Below are positions 10,503 through 18,664 of a stretch of 64,000 nucleotides of DNA, in pieces; position 1 is the first letter of the stretch, and each line of letters opens with the position of its first letter. The stretch is from Actinomycetaceae bacterium. Its GTDB lineage: Bacteria > Actinomycetota > Actinomycetes > Actinomycetales > Actinomycetaceae. The position numbers were made by a program, and so were the translations under genes. Where the stretch lies: contig JAUNAP010000005.1 in assembly GCA_030527545.1 (NCBI GenBank), positions 101,161 through 165,160 of the forward strand, in the 5' to 3' direction. The notes under the pieces were generated by a model. The model was not told where the DNA came from. It made no database searches and worked only from the letters and a program-made list of their open reading frames with translations.

Positions 10503-10678
10503 TGCCCGCCCTTTTGCACAAAACCCTCGACGAAGGCGACGGCGTCTTCTTCCAAAACGGTATCGATGTGGTCGAGGAGGTCGTCAAGACCGGCGCTCGT
10601 GTGCTGGATGAGTCCTGCTGCTTCCTCGGATTCGGTACCGCCAGACGCACCGCCGGCGTGGACCTGTTCCTGGGTCAT
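10499..10678 (-). CDS. pup: Prokaryotic ubiquitin-like protein Pup
   Basis: 59-residue tag protein. It is mostly disordered, with the helical Dop/PafA/ARC-binding stretch LDDLLDHIDTVLEEDAVAFVEGFVQKGGQ-like in the C-terminal half (residues 31-59). It ends in Gly-Gly-Gln, so it must be deamidated to Glu by Dop before ligation. GAAGGAGGAGAC directly before the ATG is one of the strongest ribosome binding sites in this chain, as expected for an abundant small tag. It starts 28 bases after dop and overlaps pafA. It is far too short for routine length cut-offs. Confidence 0.96.
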   Translation of the reverse strand: MTQEQVHAGGASGGTESEEAAGLIQHTSAGLDDLLDHIDTVLEEDAVAFVEGFVQKGGQ

Positions 10679-10706
10679 GTCTCCTCCTTCGTCGTGTGTC
10701 TCTACT

Positions 10707-12287
10707 CTAGTGGGTTGCGCCTTCGGCAAGGAGAGCCACGAAAGCGTCAACGTCGCCGCTAAGGGCAGCCGCGCGCGCGGGCGCGGTGGGCGCGGCTGCG
10801 GGGTCGGGCAGGGCCACCCGGGTGAGCCGGGGCTGGCCGGTATCGAAGATAAGGCTCGTCCACGAGGCCTCGGTGAGCCCAGGCAGATAGCGCGCGGCGA
10901 GCCCCCGGCAGGCGGCGCGCGTCGTCTGCGGTGGGGTGGTCGTTGCGACGGCGATCTCATCGGGGCTGGCGAGGCGGCGGATGCGCCCTGCTTTTTCGAG
11001 GTGCCCCAGAGGCGATCGGTCGGGGCGCAGATCGGCCCACCTGAGATCGAGCGCCTGAAGTCTGGGGTCGGCCCAGGTGGTGTTCCAGCGCTGACGCATG
11101 GCGTTGAACAGCTCGTACTTGGCAACCCATTCGATGTCGGTTGCGGCAGCGATCGGGTCCGTGGCCAAGACGTTAAGCACGCGCTCCCACTGGGCAAGGA
11201 CGTCGACACGTTCGTCGTCGTCGGCGACATGGGGCAGATCGGCGATTCGCTCGAGGTAGGCCCGTTGGATATCGAGAGCGCTCATAGCGATTCCACCCAC
11301 GGTGTCCATGGTGTGGGTGAGCGTAAGGTCGTGGGAGAAGGCAGCGGTTTCACACACGATATCGCCGCAGGCCGTGAGATCGTCGAAAGCATGGCCATGG
11401 CCTGTTTCGATTGCCCACAAGAGGGCGGAAAGCGTCCCGATCCTTAGATACGTAGACACGTCAAATTGATTGGCGTCTCCGCAGATAATGTGGAGCCTCC
11501 GGTGGGCTGAAGCGTCGGCGTGGGGCTCGTCGCGGGTGTTGATGAGCGGCCTGTTGAAGGTCGTTTCGAGGCCGATGGTGTTTTCGATGTAGTCGGCTCG
11601 CTGAGAGATTTGGAAGCCAGCCTCATCGCTACGTTGGCCTATGCCCACGCGACCGGCGCCGCAGATGAGCGGGCGCGTAGCGAGAAAAGGCAGCGCGGCG
11701 CGGGTGAGCGTGGAGAAATCGACGTCTCTGCGAAGTAGGTAGTTTTCGTGCGCGCCGTAGGAGGCACCCTTGCCGTCAACGTTGTTCTTGAACAACACGA
11801 TGGGATCACCGAGCGCGGCCGCCGCCGCCATGGCGTCGCGGGCGATAGCGTCACCGGCTCGGTCGTAGATGACGGCCTCTCGAACGCCGCGGCACTCTGG
11901 TGAGGAGTACTCCGGATGCGCATGGTCGACATAGAAGCGGGCACCGTTTGCCAGGACGCAGGCGTGGGCGCGAGGCAGGCGAGCCTCGTCGCGGCTGGTG
12001 CGTTCAAGCTCAGTGAGGGTCGGTCCTGAGGGCGCGGGCCGGCTCGGATCGTCGGTGAGCAGGGAAGGGTCGGCGCTCGCACGCGCGAGCCTGTGACCGC
12101 GCTGATCCTTGAGCGGGTCCTCCCCGCGGTAGTCCCAACCGACGGGCGGCGCGTCGATGCCTCCTCGAGAGGAGGGATAGTAGGCAGCGACGAGGCTCGA
12201 GGAGGCTGCTATCGCCGAGCGGTAGGGATCGCCCTGCGTGACGATCCCGTACTCGGTTTCTATCCCAACGATGCGGCGGTTATCCAT
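10707..12287 (-). CDS. dop: Pup deamidase/depupylase
   Basis: Deamidates Pup-Gln to Pup-Glu and also cleaves Pup from tagged proteins. The 526 residues are homologous to PafA but longer. They start MDNRRIVGIETEYGIVTQGDP and contain the Dop-specific loop region (about 40-90), FYVDHAHPEYSSPEC, VLFKNNVDGKGASYGAHENY and INTRDEPHADA. The ATG at 12287 is chosen because AAGGAG precedes it by five bases and the family N-terminus begins there. It is 8 bases after the arc stop. This and ARC are the parts of the pathway that release Pup in species with no proteasome. Confidence 0.95.
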   Translation of the reverse strand: MDNRRIVGIETEYGIVTQGDPYRSAIAASSSLVAAYYPSSRGGIDAPPVGWDYRGEDPLKDQRGHRLARASADPSLLTDDPSRPAPSGPTLTELERTSRDEARLPRAHACVLANGARFYVDHAHPEYSSPECRGVREAVIYDRAGDAIARDAMAAAAALGDPIVLFKNNVDGKGASYGAHENYLLRRDVDFSTLTRAALPFLATRPLICGAGRVGIGQRSDEAGFQISQRADYIENTIGLETTFNRPLINTRDEPHADASAHRRLHIICGDANQFDVSTYLRIGTLSALLWAIETGHGHAFDDLTACGDIVCETAAFSHDLTLTHTMDTVGGIAMSALDIQRAYLERIADLPHVADDDERVDVLAQWERVLNVLATDPIAAATDIEWVAKYELFNAMRQRWNTTWADPRLQALDLRWADLRPDRSPLGHLEKAGRIRRLASPDEIAVATTTPPQTTRAACRGLAARYLPGLTEASWTSLIFDTGQPRLTRVALPDPAAAPTAPARAAALSGDVDAFVALLAEGATH

Positions 12288-12295
12288 GATGCTCC

Positions 12296-13831
12296 TTAAT
12301 CGAGGGCACGAGAGATGGGGATCACCTCGGTCACGCGTTCGCCTCGCATGCCGAGCGTGCGGCCCCATTGCTGCGGATCGTAGGCCCCCGCGAGTGCCGC
12401 AGATTCACCGATTTCTTGGGCAAGCGCCCTGTCGATGTGACGGATATCGAGGCCGTCATCGGCGTGGGTGAGCACGTCCTTAATGGCGTGGTGCTTGGCT
12501 CGCTGGATGATACCGGCAATCATCGCGCCGGAAACGAGGTCGCGCATGTAGCCGGTGGTTTGGCGGCCGCTGGCCCAGGTGACGGTGACAAGGGCGTTGT
12601 CAGGCTCGGTTTGCCACAAGACGTCGATGAGGTGGTCGACGAGATGATCGCGTGCACCGGCTGGGGTGGCGGCGTGGCGTAGGAGGCGGGTGGAAAAAGG
12701 AATGGATGCCGCAAGGTGAATCCGGGCGATGTCGCGAGCGCCGTCTCGTGTAGGCCTGTCGATGGCGATACGACGGTCGAGACGTCCGGGGCGTAGCACC
12801 GCGGGGTCGATCATGTCTTCACGGTTGGACGCGCCAATGACGATGACGTTGTCGAGGCCTTCGACACCGTCAATTTCGGCGAGGAGTTGAGGGACGACGA
12901 GGGTCTCAATGTCGGTGGAAATGCCGGCGCCCCGCGTGCGAAAGAGGGCTTCCATCTCGTCGAAGAAGATGACGACCGGGTGGTCTTCGGCGGCGAGTTC
13001 ACGGGCGCGGGCGAAGAGGGCGCGAATATGACGTTCGGTCTCACCGACGAATTTCGACAGCAGCTCGGGGCCTTTAACCGAGAGGAAGTAGGCACCTTCG
13101 ACGCCGCCCAAGGAGGAGGCGATGGCGCGCGCTATGAGAGTCTTTCCACATCCGGGGGGCCCGTACAAGAGGATGCCTTTGGACGGGGTGAGCCCAAAAC
13201 TGCGGTAGAGATCGGGGTGGCGGAAAGGCATTTCGACGGTGTCGCGGATGAGGGCGATGTGGTGGTCGAGCCCGCCGATCTCGGCGTAACTCACGCGCGG
13301 TATCTCGGGAGTGAGCATCTGTTCGACGTCGGCGCGCTCAACACGCTCGAGCCCGACACGGGCTTGCAGATCGGCGAGGAGAGTATCACCGGCCCCAACG
13401 GGGTGGCATCTCGGAGTGAGGGTGAGGATGATGCTGCCGGTGGCCGAGGTTTCGACAAGAGCCCTGCCGTCGGGAAGAATCTCCTTGACACCGACGGTTT
13501 CTCCGGTGGATGGGGGCGGGACCTGGGCAACCAGAACGAGGTCGGAATTGATAAGTCCGTAGTCTCCTGCTGCGATGCTCGCCGCCGTGGAGGCAACGCT
13601 TACTCGCTGGCGGCGGCCGTGGTTGGAAACATCGGCGCGCGTCCCCTCGCGCGCAAGTACGGCCACGTGGGTCAGCGGCGGGTCGGCCAGGGAGTCGAGG
13701 ACGATGTTGAGTTCGGTGAGCTTTTCTCGCGCCGTGGCAAGCGCACGGGTGAGGCGCGCGTTTTTCTCTCTCACGCTCGCGAGTTCTCGGCCGAGTGCTG
13801 AGTCTCGTTGACTGGCGGGAATCTCGCTCAC
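12296..13831 (-). CDS. arc: Proteasome-type AAA ATPase ARC/Mpa
   Basis: Hexameric unfoldase that recognises Pup through its N-terminal coiled coil and threads pupylated proteins. The 511 residues hold a coiled coil at about 12-52, then two OB-type domains (about 55-190) and the AAA module with Walker A GPPGCGKT, Walker B VVIFFDEME and arginine-rich PAVLRPGRLDRR. The C-terminus reads PISRALD. It lacks the GQYL-like tail with a penultimate Tyr that Mpa uses to dock on and open the 20S proteasome. With no prcB/prcA nearby, this suggests proteasome-independent work, as reported for Corynebacterium ARC. The GTG start overlaps the trmI stop. Confidence 0.94.
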   Translation of the reverse strand: MSEIPASQRDSALGRELASVREKNARLTRALATAREKLTELNIVLDSLADPPLTHVAVLAREGTRADVSNHGRRQRVSVASTAASIAAGDYGLINSDLVLVAQVPPPSTGETVGVKEILPDGRALVETSATGSIILTLTPRCHPVGAGDTLLADLQARVGLERVERADVEQMLTPEIPRVSYAEIGGLDHHIALIRDTVEMPFRHPDLYRSFGLTPSKGILLYGPPGCGKTLIARAIASSLGGVEGAYFLSVKGPELLSKFVGETERHIRALFARARELAAEDHPVVIFFDEMEALFRTRGAGISTDIETLVVPQLLAEIDGVEGLDNVIVIGASNREDMIDPAVLRPGRLDRRIAIDRPTRDGARDIARIHLAASIPFSTRLLRHAATPAGARDHLVDHLIDVLWQTEPDNALVTVTWASGRQTTGYMRDLVSGAMIAGIIQRAKHHAIKDVLTHADDGLDIRHIDRALAQEIGESAALAGAYDPQQWGRTLGMRGERVTEVIPISRALD

Positions 13832-14925
13832 AGGTCCTCCTTTGTTGTCTCGCCTTCCTTATCGTAGGTAGACCTGGGCGATGCCGCTAGCGGCGTGGGG
13901 TCCTCCCCCGCCATGCCGCTGCTCCATCTCCCTCGCCTGGCGACGGCGTCACGGCGGACGCGGCGTAGTTTTTTGGCGGAAATGGGCTTTTGGCCAGCAT
14001 CCGACTCGCTCCAACCTTCGGTGTCATCCCACTGTCCGGCCTTACCTTCGGCAGCCTTTTGGGGACGTGTCTTCTTGCGGGGCGGTCGACATCCCGGGGC
14101 GAGCGTGCGTGCCATGACGAGGAAGCCGGTGTGACCAACCATAGAGTGTTCGGGGCGCACGGCAAGTCCCTCCACGTGCCAGGCGCGCTGAATGGTCTCC
14201 CAGGATTCAGGCTCGCTGAAACGCTCGGTGAGGCGTAGGTCCTCGACGAGCCTCGACATTTGGGTGACGGTAGCAACATAGGCGACGAGAACGCCGCCGG
14301 GGGCGAGGAGGTCGGCAACAGCCTGCAGGTGTTCCCAAGGGGCGAGCATATCGAGGACGCACCGGTCGTAGTATCCACGCGGCAGGGTTCGCGCACGCTG
14401 GGCAAGATCGTCGACAATGAGCTCCCAGGCCGGATGGGCTCCACCGAACCACAGTTCGACATTGGCCGCGGCGATGTCGGCGAATTCTTCGCGCAGCTCG
14501 ACGCTGGTGAGGTGCCCGTTGACGCCGACAGCGGCAAGGAGAGCCATCGACATCGCCCCCGACCCGGCGCCGGCTTCGAGGACACGGGCGCCTTCGAAGA
14601 TATCGGCCAAACCAATAATTTGACCCGTGTCCTTCGGGTAGATGATTGTAGCGCCGCGCGGCATCTGCAGGCTGTAGTCCTGCAGACGCGGCCTCATGGC
14701 CACGAATTCGCGTCCCTCGCGACTCGTCACGACGGTTCCCTCCGGCGCCCCGATGAGATCGCCTAGGGGGAAGGATGCCTTGTTGACGTTGAACCATCCC
14801 TTTTCCGTCAGGGTGACCGTGTAGGCCCGTCCCTGGGCGTTTTGGAGCCGTACCCTCTCGCCTATCCGGAAGGGACCGCGTCTGGAGGCCGGGCCGCACG
14901 GCGTGGTCTGGGTTGTTTCACTCAT
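13828..14925 (-). CDS. trmI: tRNA (adenine-58-N1)-methyltransferase
   Basis: SAM-dependent enzyme that makes m1A in the T-loop of tRNA. The 365 residues have the TrmI N-domain (IGERVRLQNAQGR to PLGDLIG), the PRGATIIYPKDTGQII linker and the Rossmann SAM site VLEAGAGSGAMSMAL, followed by VLDMLAPWE. After about residue 275 there is a basic, low-complexity tail of some 90 residues that is longer than usual. A trmI-arc neighbourhood is typical of actinobacteria. It heads the long minus-strand chain. The -10 hexamer TACGAT ends six bases before the ATG, so the transcript is probably leaderless. Confidence 0.94.
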   Translation of the reverse strand: MSETTQTTPCGPASRRGPFRIGERVRLQNAQGRAYTVTLTEKGWFNVNKASFPLGDLIGAPEGTVVTSREGREFVAMRPRLQDYSLQMPRGATIIYPKDTGQIIGLADIFEGARVLEAGAGSGAMSMALLAAVGVNGHLTSVELREEFADIAAANVELWFGGAHPAWELIVDDLAQRARTLPRGYYDRCVLDMLAPWEHLQAVADLLAPGGVLVAYVATVTQMSRLVEDLRLTERFSEPESWETIQRAWHVEGLAVRPEHSMVGHTGFLVMARTLAPGCRPPRKKTRPQKAAEGKAGQWDDTEGWSESDAGQKPISAKKLRRVRRDAVARRGRWSSGMAGEDPTPLAASPRSTYDKEGETTKEDL

Positions 14926-14963
14926 CCTTTCATCGTAGGTCCTCCACGCCCTAGGCTAGGCGT
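14926..14963. promoter_or_regulatory. Back-to-back leaderless promoters for trmI and recB-like gene
   Basis: Only 38 bases separate the two start codons. On the minus strand TACGAT (14932-14937) ends six bases before the trmI ATG. On the plus strand TAGGCT (14952-14957) ends six bases before the GTG at 14964. The mirror arrangement places each transcription start at or next to its start codon. No clear -35 elements were found, and any -35 would lie inside the opposite promoter. Inference from sequence only. Confidence 0.55.
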
Positions 14964-15788
14964 GTGTCCTATCAACCCGCTCTCTCGCCCTCGCGCGTTA
15001 ACGACTTTGCGACCTGCCCCCTGCAGTTTCGCCTCCTCGTCGTCGACAAGATCCCCCAGGCCCCGACGCTGCCGCAGAAGAAGGGCACACTCATCCACTC
15101 CGTGCTCGAAGGCCTGTTCAACCAAGACGCACACGAGCGCACCCGTGAGTCCGCCGAGGCCGCACTCGTCCCGGCGTGGGAGGCCATCGAGGCGAACGAA
15201 CCCGATCTCGCCGAGCAGCTGTTTTCAAGCGCCGCCGAGCGCGACGAATTCCTCGATGATGCCAGGCGGCTCCTGTCGCATTATTTCGCTTTGGAAGACC
15301 CCACCCACCTAGCCCCGGCCGGGCTCGAGCGCTACGTCAAGGCCACGATCGGTGACGGGCTCCACATCCACGGCTATATCGATCGGGTCGACATCGCTGC
15401 TAACGGGGCCGTGCGCATCGTCGATTACAAGACGGGAAAGTCCCCGCGCGAACGCTACCTGGGTCCCTATCTTCTTCAGCTACGCATGTACGCCCTGGCC
15501 TGGCGCGAAAGCGAGGGCGTGACGCCAGCGCGGCTGCAGCTGCATTTCCTCAAAGACACGAGAACATTCACCCACGATCCAAAAGACGCCGAGGTCGACG
15601 CGACGGTCGATCACCTCGTCAACGTGTGGCGCGACATCGAACGAGCCGCTTCATCGGGGTCGTTTCGCCCCCGAAAGAACCCACTGTGTCCGTGGTGCCC
15701 CTTCCAGCATCTGTGCCCAGTCTTTGGCGGAAAGACCCCGCCGATCCCCGCCGCGGGCATCGACAGGCTCCTCGCCATGCACGACTAG
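14964..15788 (+). CDS. RecB-family PD-(D/E)XK nuclease with Fe-S-type cysteines
   Basis: 274-residue nuclease of the AddB/Cas4-like RecB family. Visible nuclease elements are GTLIHSVLEGLF (His), GYIDRVDI (Asp) and IVDYKTGKS (Asp-x-Lys). Four cysteines, at residues 18, 242, 245 and 251 (C...C-x2-C-x5-C), match the iron-sulfur staple of such nucleases. Its partner and substrate are unknown. A homologue next to trmI is conserved in Mycobacterium, which argues against a CRISPR Cas4 role. GTG at 14964 is supported by the family-like N-terminus LSPSRVNDFATCPLQF and by the -10 element six bases upstream. Confidence 0.88.
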   Translation: MSYQPALSPSRVNDFATCPLQFRLLVVDKIPQAPTLPQKKGTLIHSVLEGLFNQDAHERTRESAEAALVPAWEAIEANEPDLAEQLFSSAAERDEFLDDARRLLSHYFALEDPTHLAPAGLERYVKATIGDGLHIHGYIDRVDIAANGAVRIVDYKTGKSPRERYLGPYLLQLRMYALAWRESEGVTPARLQLHFLKDTRTFTHDPKDAEVDATVDHLVNVWRDIERAASSGSFRPRKNPLCPWCPFQHLCPVFGGKTPPIPAAGIDRLLAMHD

Positions 15789-16438
15789 GCGCCCACGTGG
15801 TCAAGGAGTGCCGCCGTCACATCGGCGACGGTGGGCACACGCACCGCGATCCCCTCCTCGTCGCCGTGGTAGTCATCGCCGACGACGATGACGGGACTAC
15901 CGGCTGCAATCCCCGCCGTCGCGCCGGTGGCAGAGTCCTCGACCACAGCCATTTCCTCGGGGCGACACCCCAGACGAGAAGCCGCCTCAAGATAGGGATC
16001 TGGTGCCGGTTTCGCGTGGGCGACCTCGTTGCCACCGATCGTCGTATCGAACAGATCATCGTCGCTGCCGGCCAAGACGGCGTCTAGGAGGACCCGATAG
16101 GACGACGAGACGAGCGCCAGCTTGAATCCTTGCATGCGCAGGCGGCGCAGGCACGCCAGCGCCCCCGGTATCCACGGAACCTCGCTCCTATAGAAGTCCG
16201 CCATGTAGGAAAGCATGGCCGCAACGGCTTCGTCTTCACTCAGCGGGGCCTGCTCCGTCAGGTCCAAGAGGCGCCGCGCCGTGTAGGCCAGGGGTCGTCC
16301 ACGCAGCTCAAGGGCGATCGCCGGATCGAAACTGCTCACTCCCCAGCTGCAAGCCAGCGTTTTCTCGCACCTCATCCACACCGGCTCCGAATCGATGAGC
16401 GTCCCGTCGAGGTCAAAAGCTACCGCCGCGATCCTCAT
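15785..16438 (-). CDS. HAD-family phosphatase (beta-phosphoglucomutase-like)
   Basis: 217 residues. Motif I AFDLDGTLIDSEP has the nucleophile and general acid Asp, the cap domain spans about 18-85, motif II is LVSSS, and motif III/IV is KPAPDPYLEAA with VVEDSATG. This pattern suggests a small-substrate phosphatase or phosphoglucomutase; the substrate cannot be told. ATG at 16438 overlaps the uppP stop (ATGA), so it is probably co-translated with uppP. The gene converges on the RecB-like nuclease gene, and the two stop codons share bases. Confidence 0.88.
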   Translation of the reverse strand: MRIAAVAFDLDGTLIDSEPVWMRCEKTLACSWGVSSFDPAIALELRGRPLAYTARRLLDLTEQAPLSEDEAVAAMLSYMADFYRSEVPWIPGALACLRRLRMQGFKLALVSSSYRVLLDAVLAGSDDDLFDTTIGGNEVAHAKPAPDPYLEAASRLGCRPEEMAVVEDSATGATAGIAAGSPVIVVGDDYHGDEEGIAVRVPTVADVTAALLDHVGA

Positions 16439-17289
16439 GCGACCGTTCCCCCCAGGGGCTCCAGGACTCCAATGATCAGCAGGATGCCCACGGCGATCGC
16501 CAAGGCGATGCGATAGATGACAAAGGGCGTAAACGTCTTCGTCTCTACCAGCCGCAAGAACCACACGATGACGGCGTAACCGACCCCGAAGGACACGGCC
16601 GTCGCGACAAGGGTCGGCCCCCAGCCGGCCTCGTTGACGCCAGTAAGCGCCTTCGCCGCCTTATACAGTCCAGAAGCGAAGACCGCAGGCATGGCCAACA
16701 AGAATGAGTAGCGTGCCGCACTCACCCTGTCGTAGCCCATGAACCGCCCCGCCATGATCGTGCCCCCCGAACGCGACACGCCCGGAATGAGCGCGAGGGC
16801 CTGAGCGAACCCGTACGTGACCGCATCACGCCACGTCATGTGGGCAAGATTTCGCCTGGTAGAACCGTAGCGATCGGCCAGCCCCAAAAGTAGGGCGAAA
16901 GCGATGAGCATGACGACCGTGACCCACAGGTTACGAAACGTCGAATCGATCCAATCCTCAAGCGCCAACCCGAGGATACCGATGGGCAGGGAACCGACGA
17001 TAATCATCCATCCCAGCCGCACGTCATCGTCTGCGCAGCTCAAACGCCCCTCGCCTTGAGCATCACATACGACGGTGCGGCACCATCGCGTGAGAATGCG
17101 CCAAATGTCGCGCCAAAAGTACAGCAGTACCGCCGCTTCGGTGCCGATCTGGATGATCGCAGTGAAGGCTGCCCCCGCGTCGTGCCCCAACAGTCCCGAG
17201 GCAATACGCAGGTGGGCTGACGAAGAGATCGGGAGGAACTCCGTGAGCCCCTGAACGATACCGAGAAAAATCGCTTCTGCGTAATTCAC
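16435..17289 (-). CDS. uppP: Undecaprenyl-diphosphate phosphatase
   Basis: Recycles undecaprenyl pyrophosphate to the monophosphate carrier used for peptidoglycan and other envelope polymers, in the membrane. The 284 residues have about eight hydrophobic segments and both UppP signatures: GLTEFLPISSSAHL and PGVSRSGGT. GTG at 17289 gives the family N-terminus (NYAEAIFLGIVQG); the frame stays open further upstream but overlaps the divergent gene. A TAGGGT hexamer at 17298-17303 ends eight bases before the GTG. Higher UppP dosage is linked to bacitracin tolerance in other species. Confidence 0.95.
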   Translation of the reverse strand: MNYAEAIFLGIVQGLTEFLPISSSAHLRIASGLLGHDAGAAFTAIIQIGTEAAVLLYFWRDIWRILTRWCRTVVCDAQGEGRLSCADDDVRLGWMIIVGSLPIGILGLALEDWIDSTFRNLWVTVVMLIAFALLLGLADRYGSTRRNLAHMTWRDAVTYGFAQALALIPGVSRSGGTIMAGRFMGYDRVSAARYSFLLAMPAVFASGLYKAAKALTGVNEAGWGPTLVATAVSFGVGYAVIVWFLRLVETKTFTPFVIYRIALAIAVGILLIIGVLEPLGGTVA

Positions 17290-17328
17290 GACTACCCACC
17301 CTACCGGCGAGGCGGCTACGGTGAGGAT
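17290..17328. promoter_or_regulatory. Divergent promoters for uppP and aldo/keto reductase
   Basis: The 39 bases between the two start codons hold a minus-strand -10 candidate TAGGGT (17298-17303, 8 bases before the uppP GTG) and a plus-strand candidate TACGGT (17317-17322, 6 bases before the ATG at 17329). GAGGAT before the ATG could also act as a weak ribosome site. No convincing -35 was seen. Confidence 0.45.
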
Positions 17329-18279
17329 ATGGAACAAAGGCGAGTCGGTCACACGGGCCTGCATGTAAGTCCCGTCGGCCTGGGAACACTGACGTGGGGC
17401 AGGGATACCGACGCAGACACTGCTCGAGCGCAGCTGTGTGCCTATCGCGACGCCGGGGGAAACCTTATCGACACCGCGGGCAACTACGGTGACGGCGAAG
17501 CCGAAGACCTTCTCGGCCATCTCCTTGCAGACACGGGCCTCGCCCGCGACCTCGTCGTCGTGTCCAAGGCCGGCCTCGCTCCGTGCGGGCAGACCGTGGC
17601 CCCCTGCGCGTCGCGCCACGTCATGCTCGACGCCCTCGATCGCACGCTGACGGCGCTACGACGTGACCATCTCGACGTGTGGCTCGTCCAACACTTCGAT
17701 CCGGTCACGCCGCTCGATGAGACCCTCTCGGCTCTCACGAGCGCCGTCGCCTCCGGGCGCGTGCGCTACATCGGGGTGTCGAACTATCCAACGTGGGCAC
17801 TTGCCGAGATCGCCACCGAGCTTCGCCTCATACGTACCCCACTCGCCGTCCTTGAGTCGGAATATTCGCTTCTCAACCGCGATCTCGACAAGGAGGGTTT
17901 CACCGCGTGTGAGCGCTTCGGCGCCGGCGTCATCGCCTGGTCGCCACTTGCTCGAGGTGTCTTATCCGGAAGATATCGCACCCACACTCCCCCGGACTCT
18001 CGGGCCGCCTCCCCTCATCTGGGTGGATTCGTCAAGCCCTACCTCGATGAACGCTACGCGGGCGCGATCGAGGCAACGTGCGCGGCCGCAGCGGGTCTCG
18101 ACCTCACACCCGCTCAGGTGGCCTTCCTATGGGCGAAGGACGCCCCCGGCGTCTCCTCCATCTTGCTGGGGTCGCGTACGATCACCCAACTCACCCAGCT
18201 CCTCGACGTCGCCGATGACACGCTGCCCCACCAGATCCGTCACGCCCTAGACGACGTGACCGCCGATCTGTCAGCTTAG
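17329..18279 (+). CDS. Aldo/keto reductase
   Basis: 316-residue NADPH-dependent TIM-barrel reductase. The catalytic set is visible: Asp and Tyr in LIDTAGNYGDGEAED, Lys in VVSKAG and His in LVQHFDP. The cofactor end has ILLGSRTITQL. The sequence resembles the YajO/potassium-channel beta-subunit branch, but the substrate cannot be read. It is a single-gene unit, divergent from uppP and followed at once by a strong hairpin. Confidence 0.9.
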   Translation: MEQRRVGHTGLHVSPVGLGTLTWGRDTDADTARAQLCAYRDAGGNLIDTAGNYGDGEAEDLLGHLLADTGLARDLVVVSKAGLAPCGQTVAPCASRHVMLDALDRTLTALRRDHLDVWLVQHFDPVTPLDETLSALTSAVASGRVRYIGVSNYPTWALAEIATELRLIRTPLAVLESEYSLLNRDLDKEGFTACERFGAGVIAWSPLARGVLSGRYRTHTPPDSRAASPHLGGFVKPYLDERYAGAIEATCAAAAGLDLTPAQVAFLWAKDAPGVSSILLGSRTITQLTQLLDVADDTLPHQIRHALDDVTADLSA

Positions 18280-18293
18280 GACCGCCTCTACGG

Positions 18294-18323
18294 CAAGGGC
18301 GCGGCCCCGCGGCCGCGCCCTTG
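18294..18323. terminator. Bidirectional hairpin terminator
   Basis: Perfect 13-base inverted repeat: left arm CAAGGGCGCGGCC (18294-18306), loop CCGC, right arm 18311-18323. It lies between the convergent aldo/keto reductase and acidic-protein genes, so it can serve both. There is no long T tract on either side. Confidence 0.75.
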
Positions 18324-18338
18324 TCTAAGCGTCACGAT

Positions 18339-18620
18339 CTAGTAGTCGTCGTCTTCGTCGTCGTCTCCGAAATCGTAGTCGTCGTCGTCGAAGACCTCAT
18401 CCTCGTCATCGTCACTGTCTTCGTCGACGATATCGAAAGGCAGCTCCACGCCGACGGCCTCGTAGAGGACGTGGTCGTAGGTGAAAAAGGCGTCTTGGAG
18501 GGCCGACTCGGTGTCAACGACCTCCTCGGCATCGGGGTCCTCGTGCTCGATCGCCGCCCGATGGTGTTTCTCCAGCGCGGCAATGAGTCGGTCAAGTGCG
18601 GCGCGAGGATCTTTAGCCAT
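18339..18620 (-). CDS. Small acidic protein of unknown function
   Basis: 93 residues. The N-terminal half is helical (DPRAALDRLIAALEKHHRAA) and the C-terminal third is nearly all Asp and Glu, ending in DDDY. Similar short proteins with an acidic tail occur widely in Actinobacteria, sometimes labelled DNA primase or primosomal protein without evidence; I do not adopt that name. The Asp codon run makes the DNA look like a GTC repeat. A purine-rich GGGAAAGGGA precedes the ATG. Confidence 0.75.
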   Translation of the reverse strand: MAKDPRAALDRLIAALEKHHRAAIEHEDPDAEEVVDTESALQDAFFTYDHVLYEAVGVELPFDIVDEDSDDDEDEVFDDDDYDFGDDDEDDDY

Positions 18621-18664
18621 TCCCTTTCTTCCCTTCTCGTCGAGACAGAATCAACTCGCCTACT

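Noticed and set aside
9885..11447. Long open frame of 520 codons on the plus strand
   Set aside because: It is antisense to dop, pup and pafA, which have clear family motifs. It arises from GC-rich codon bias.
14964..15788. RecB-like nuclease as a CRISPR Cas4
   Set aside because: No repeats or other cas genes; the trmI neighbour is conserved in genomes without CRISPR at this place.
18339..18440. Apparent trinucleotide repeat (GTC/TCG run)
   Set aside because: Explained by Asp and Glu codons of the acidic protein; periods are irregular.
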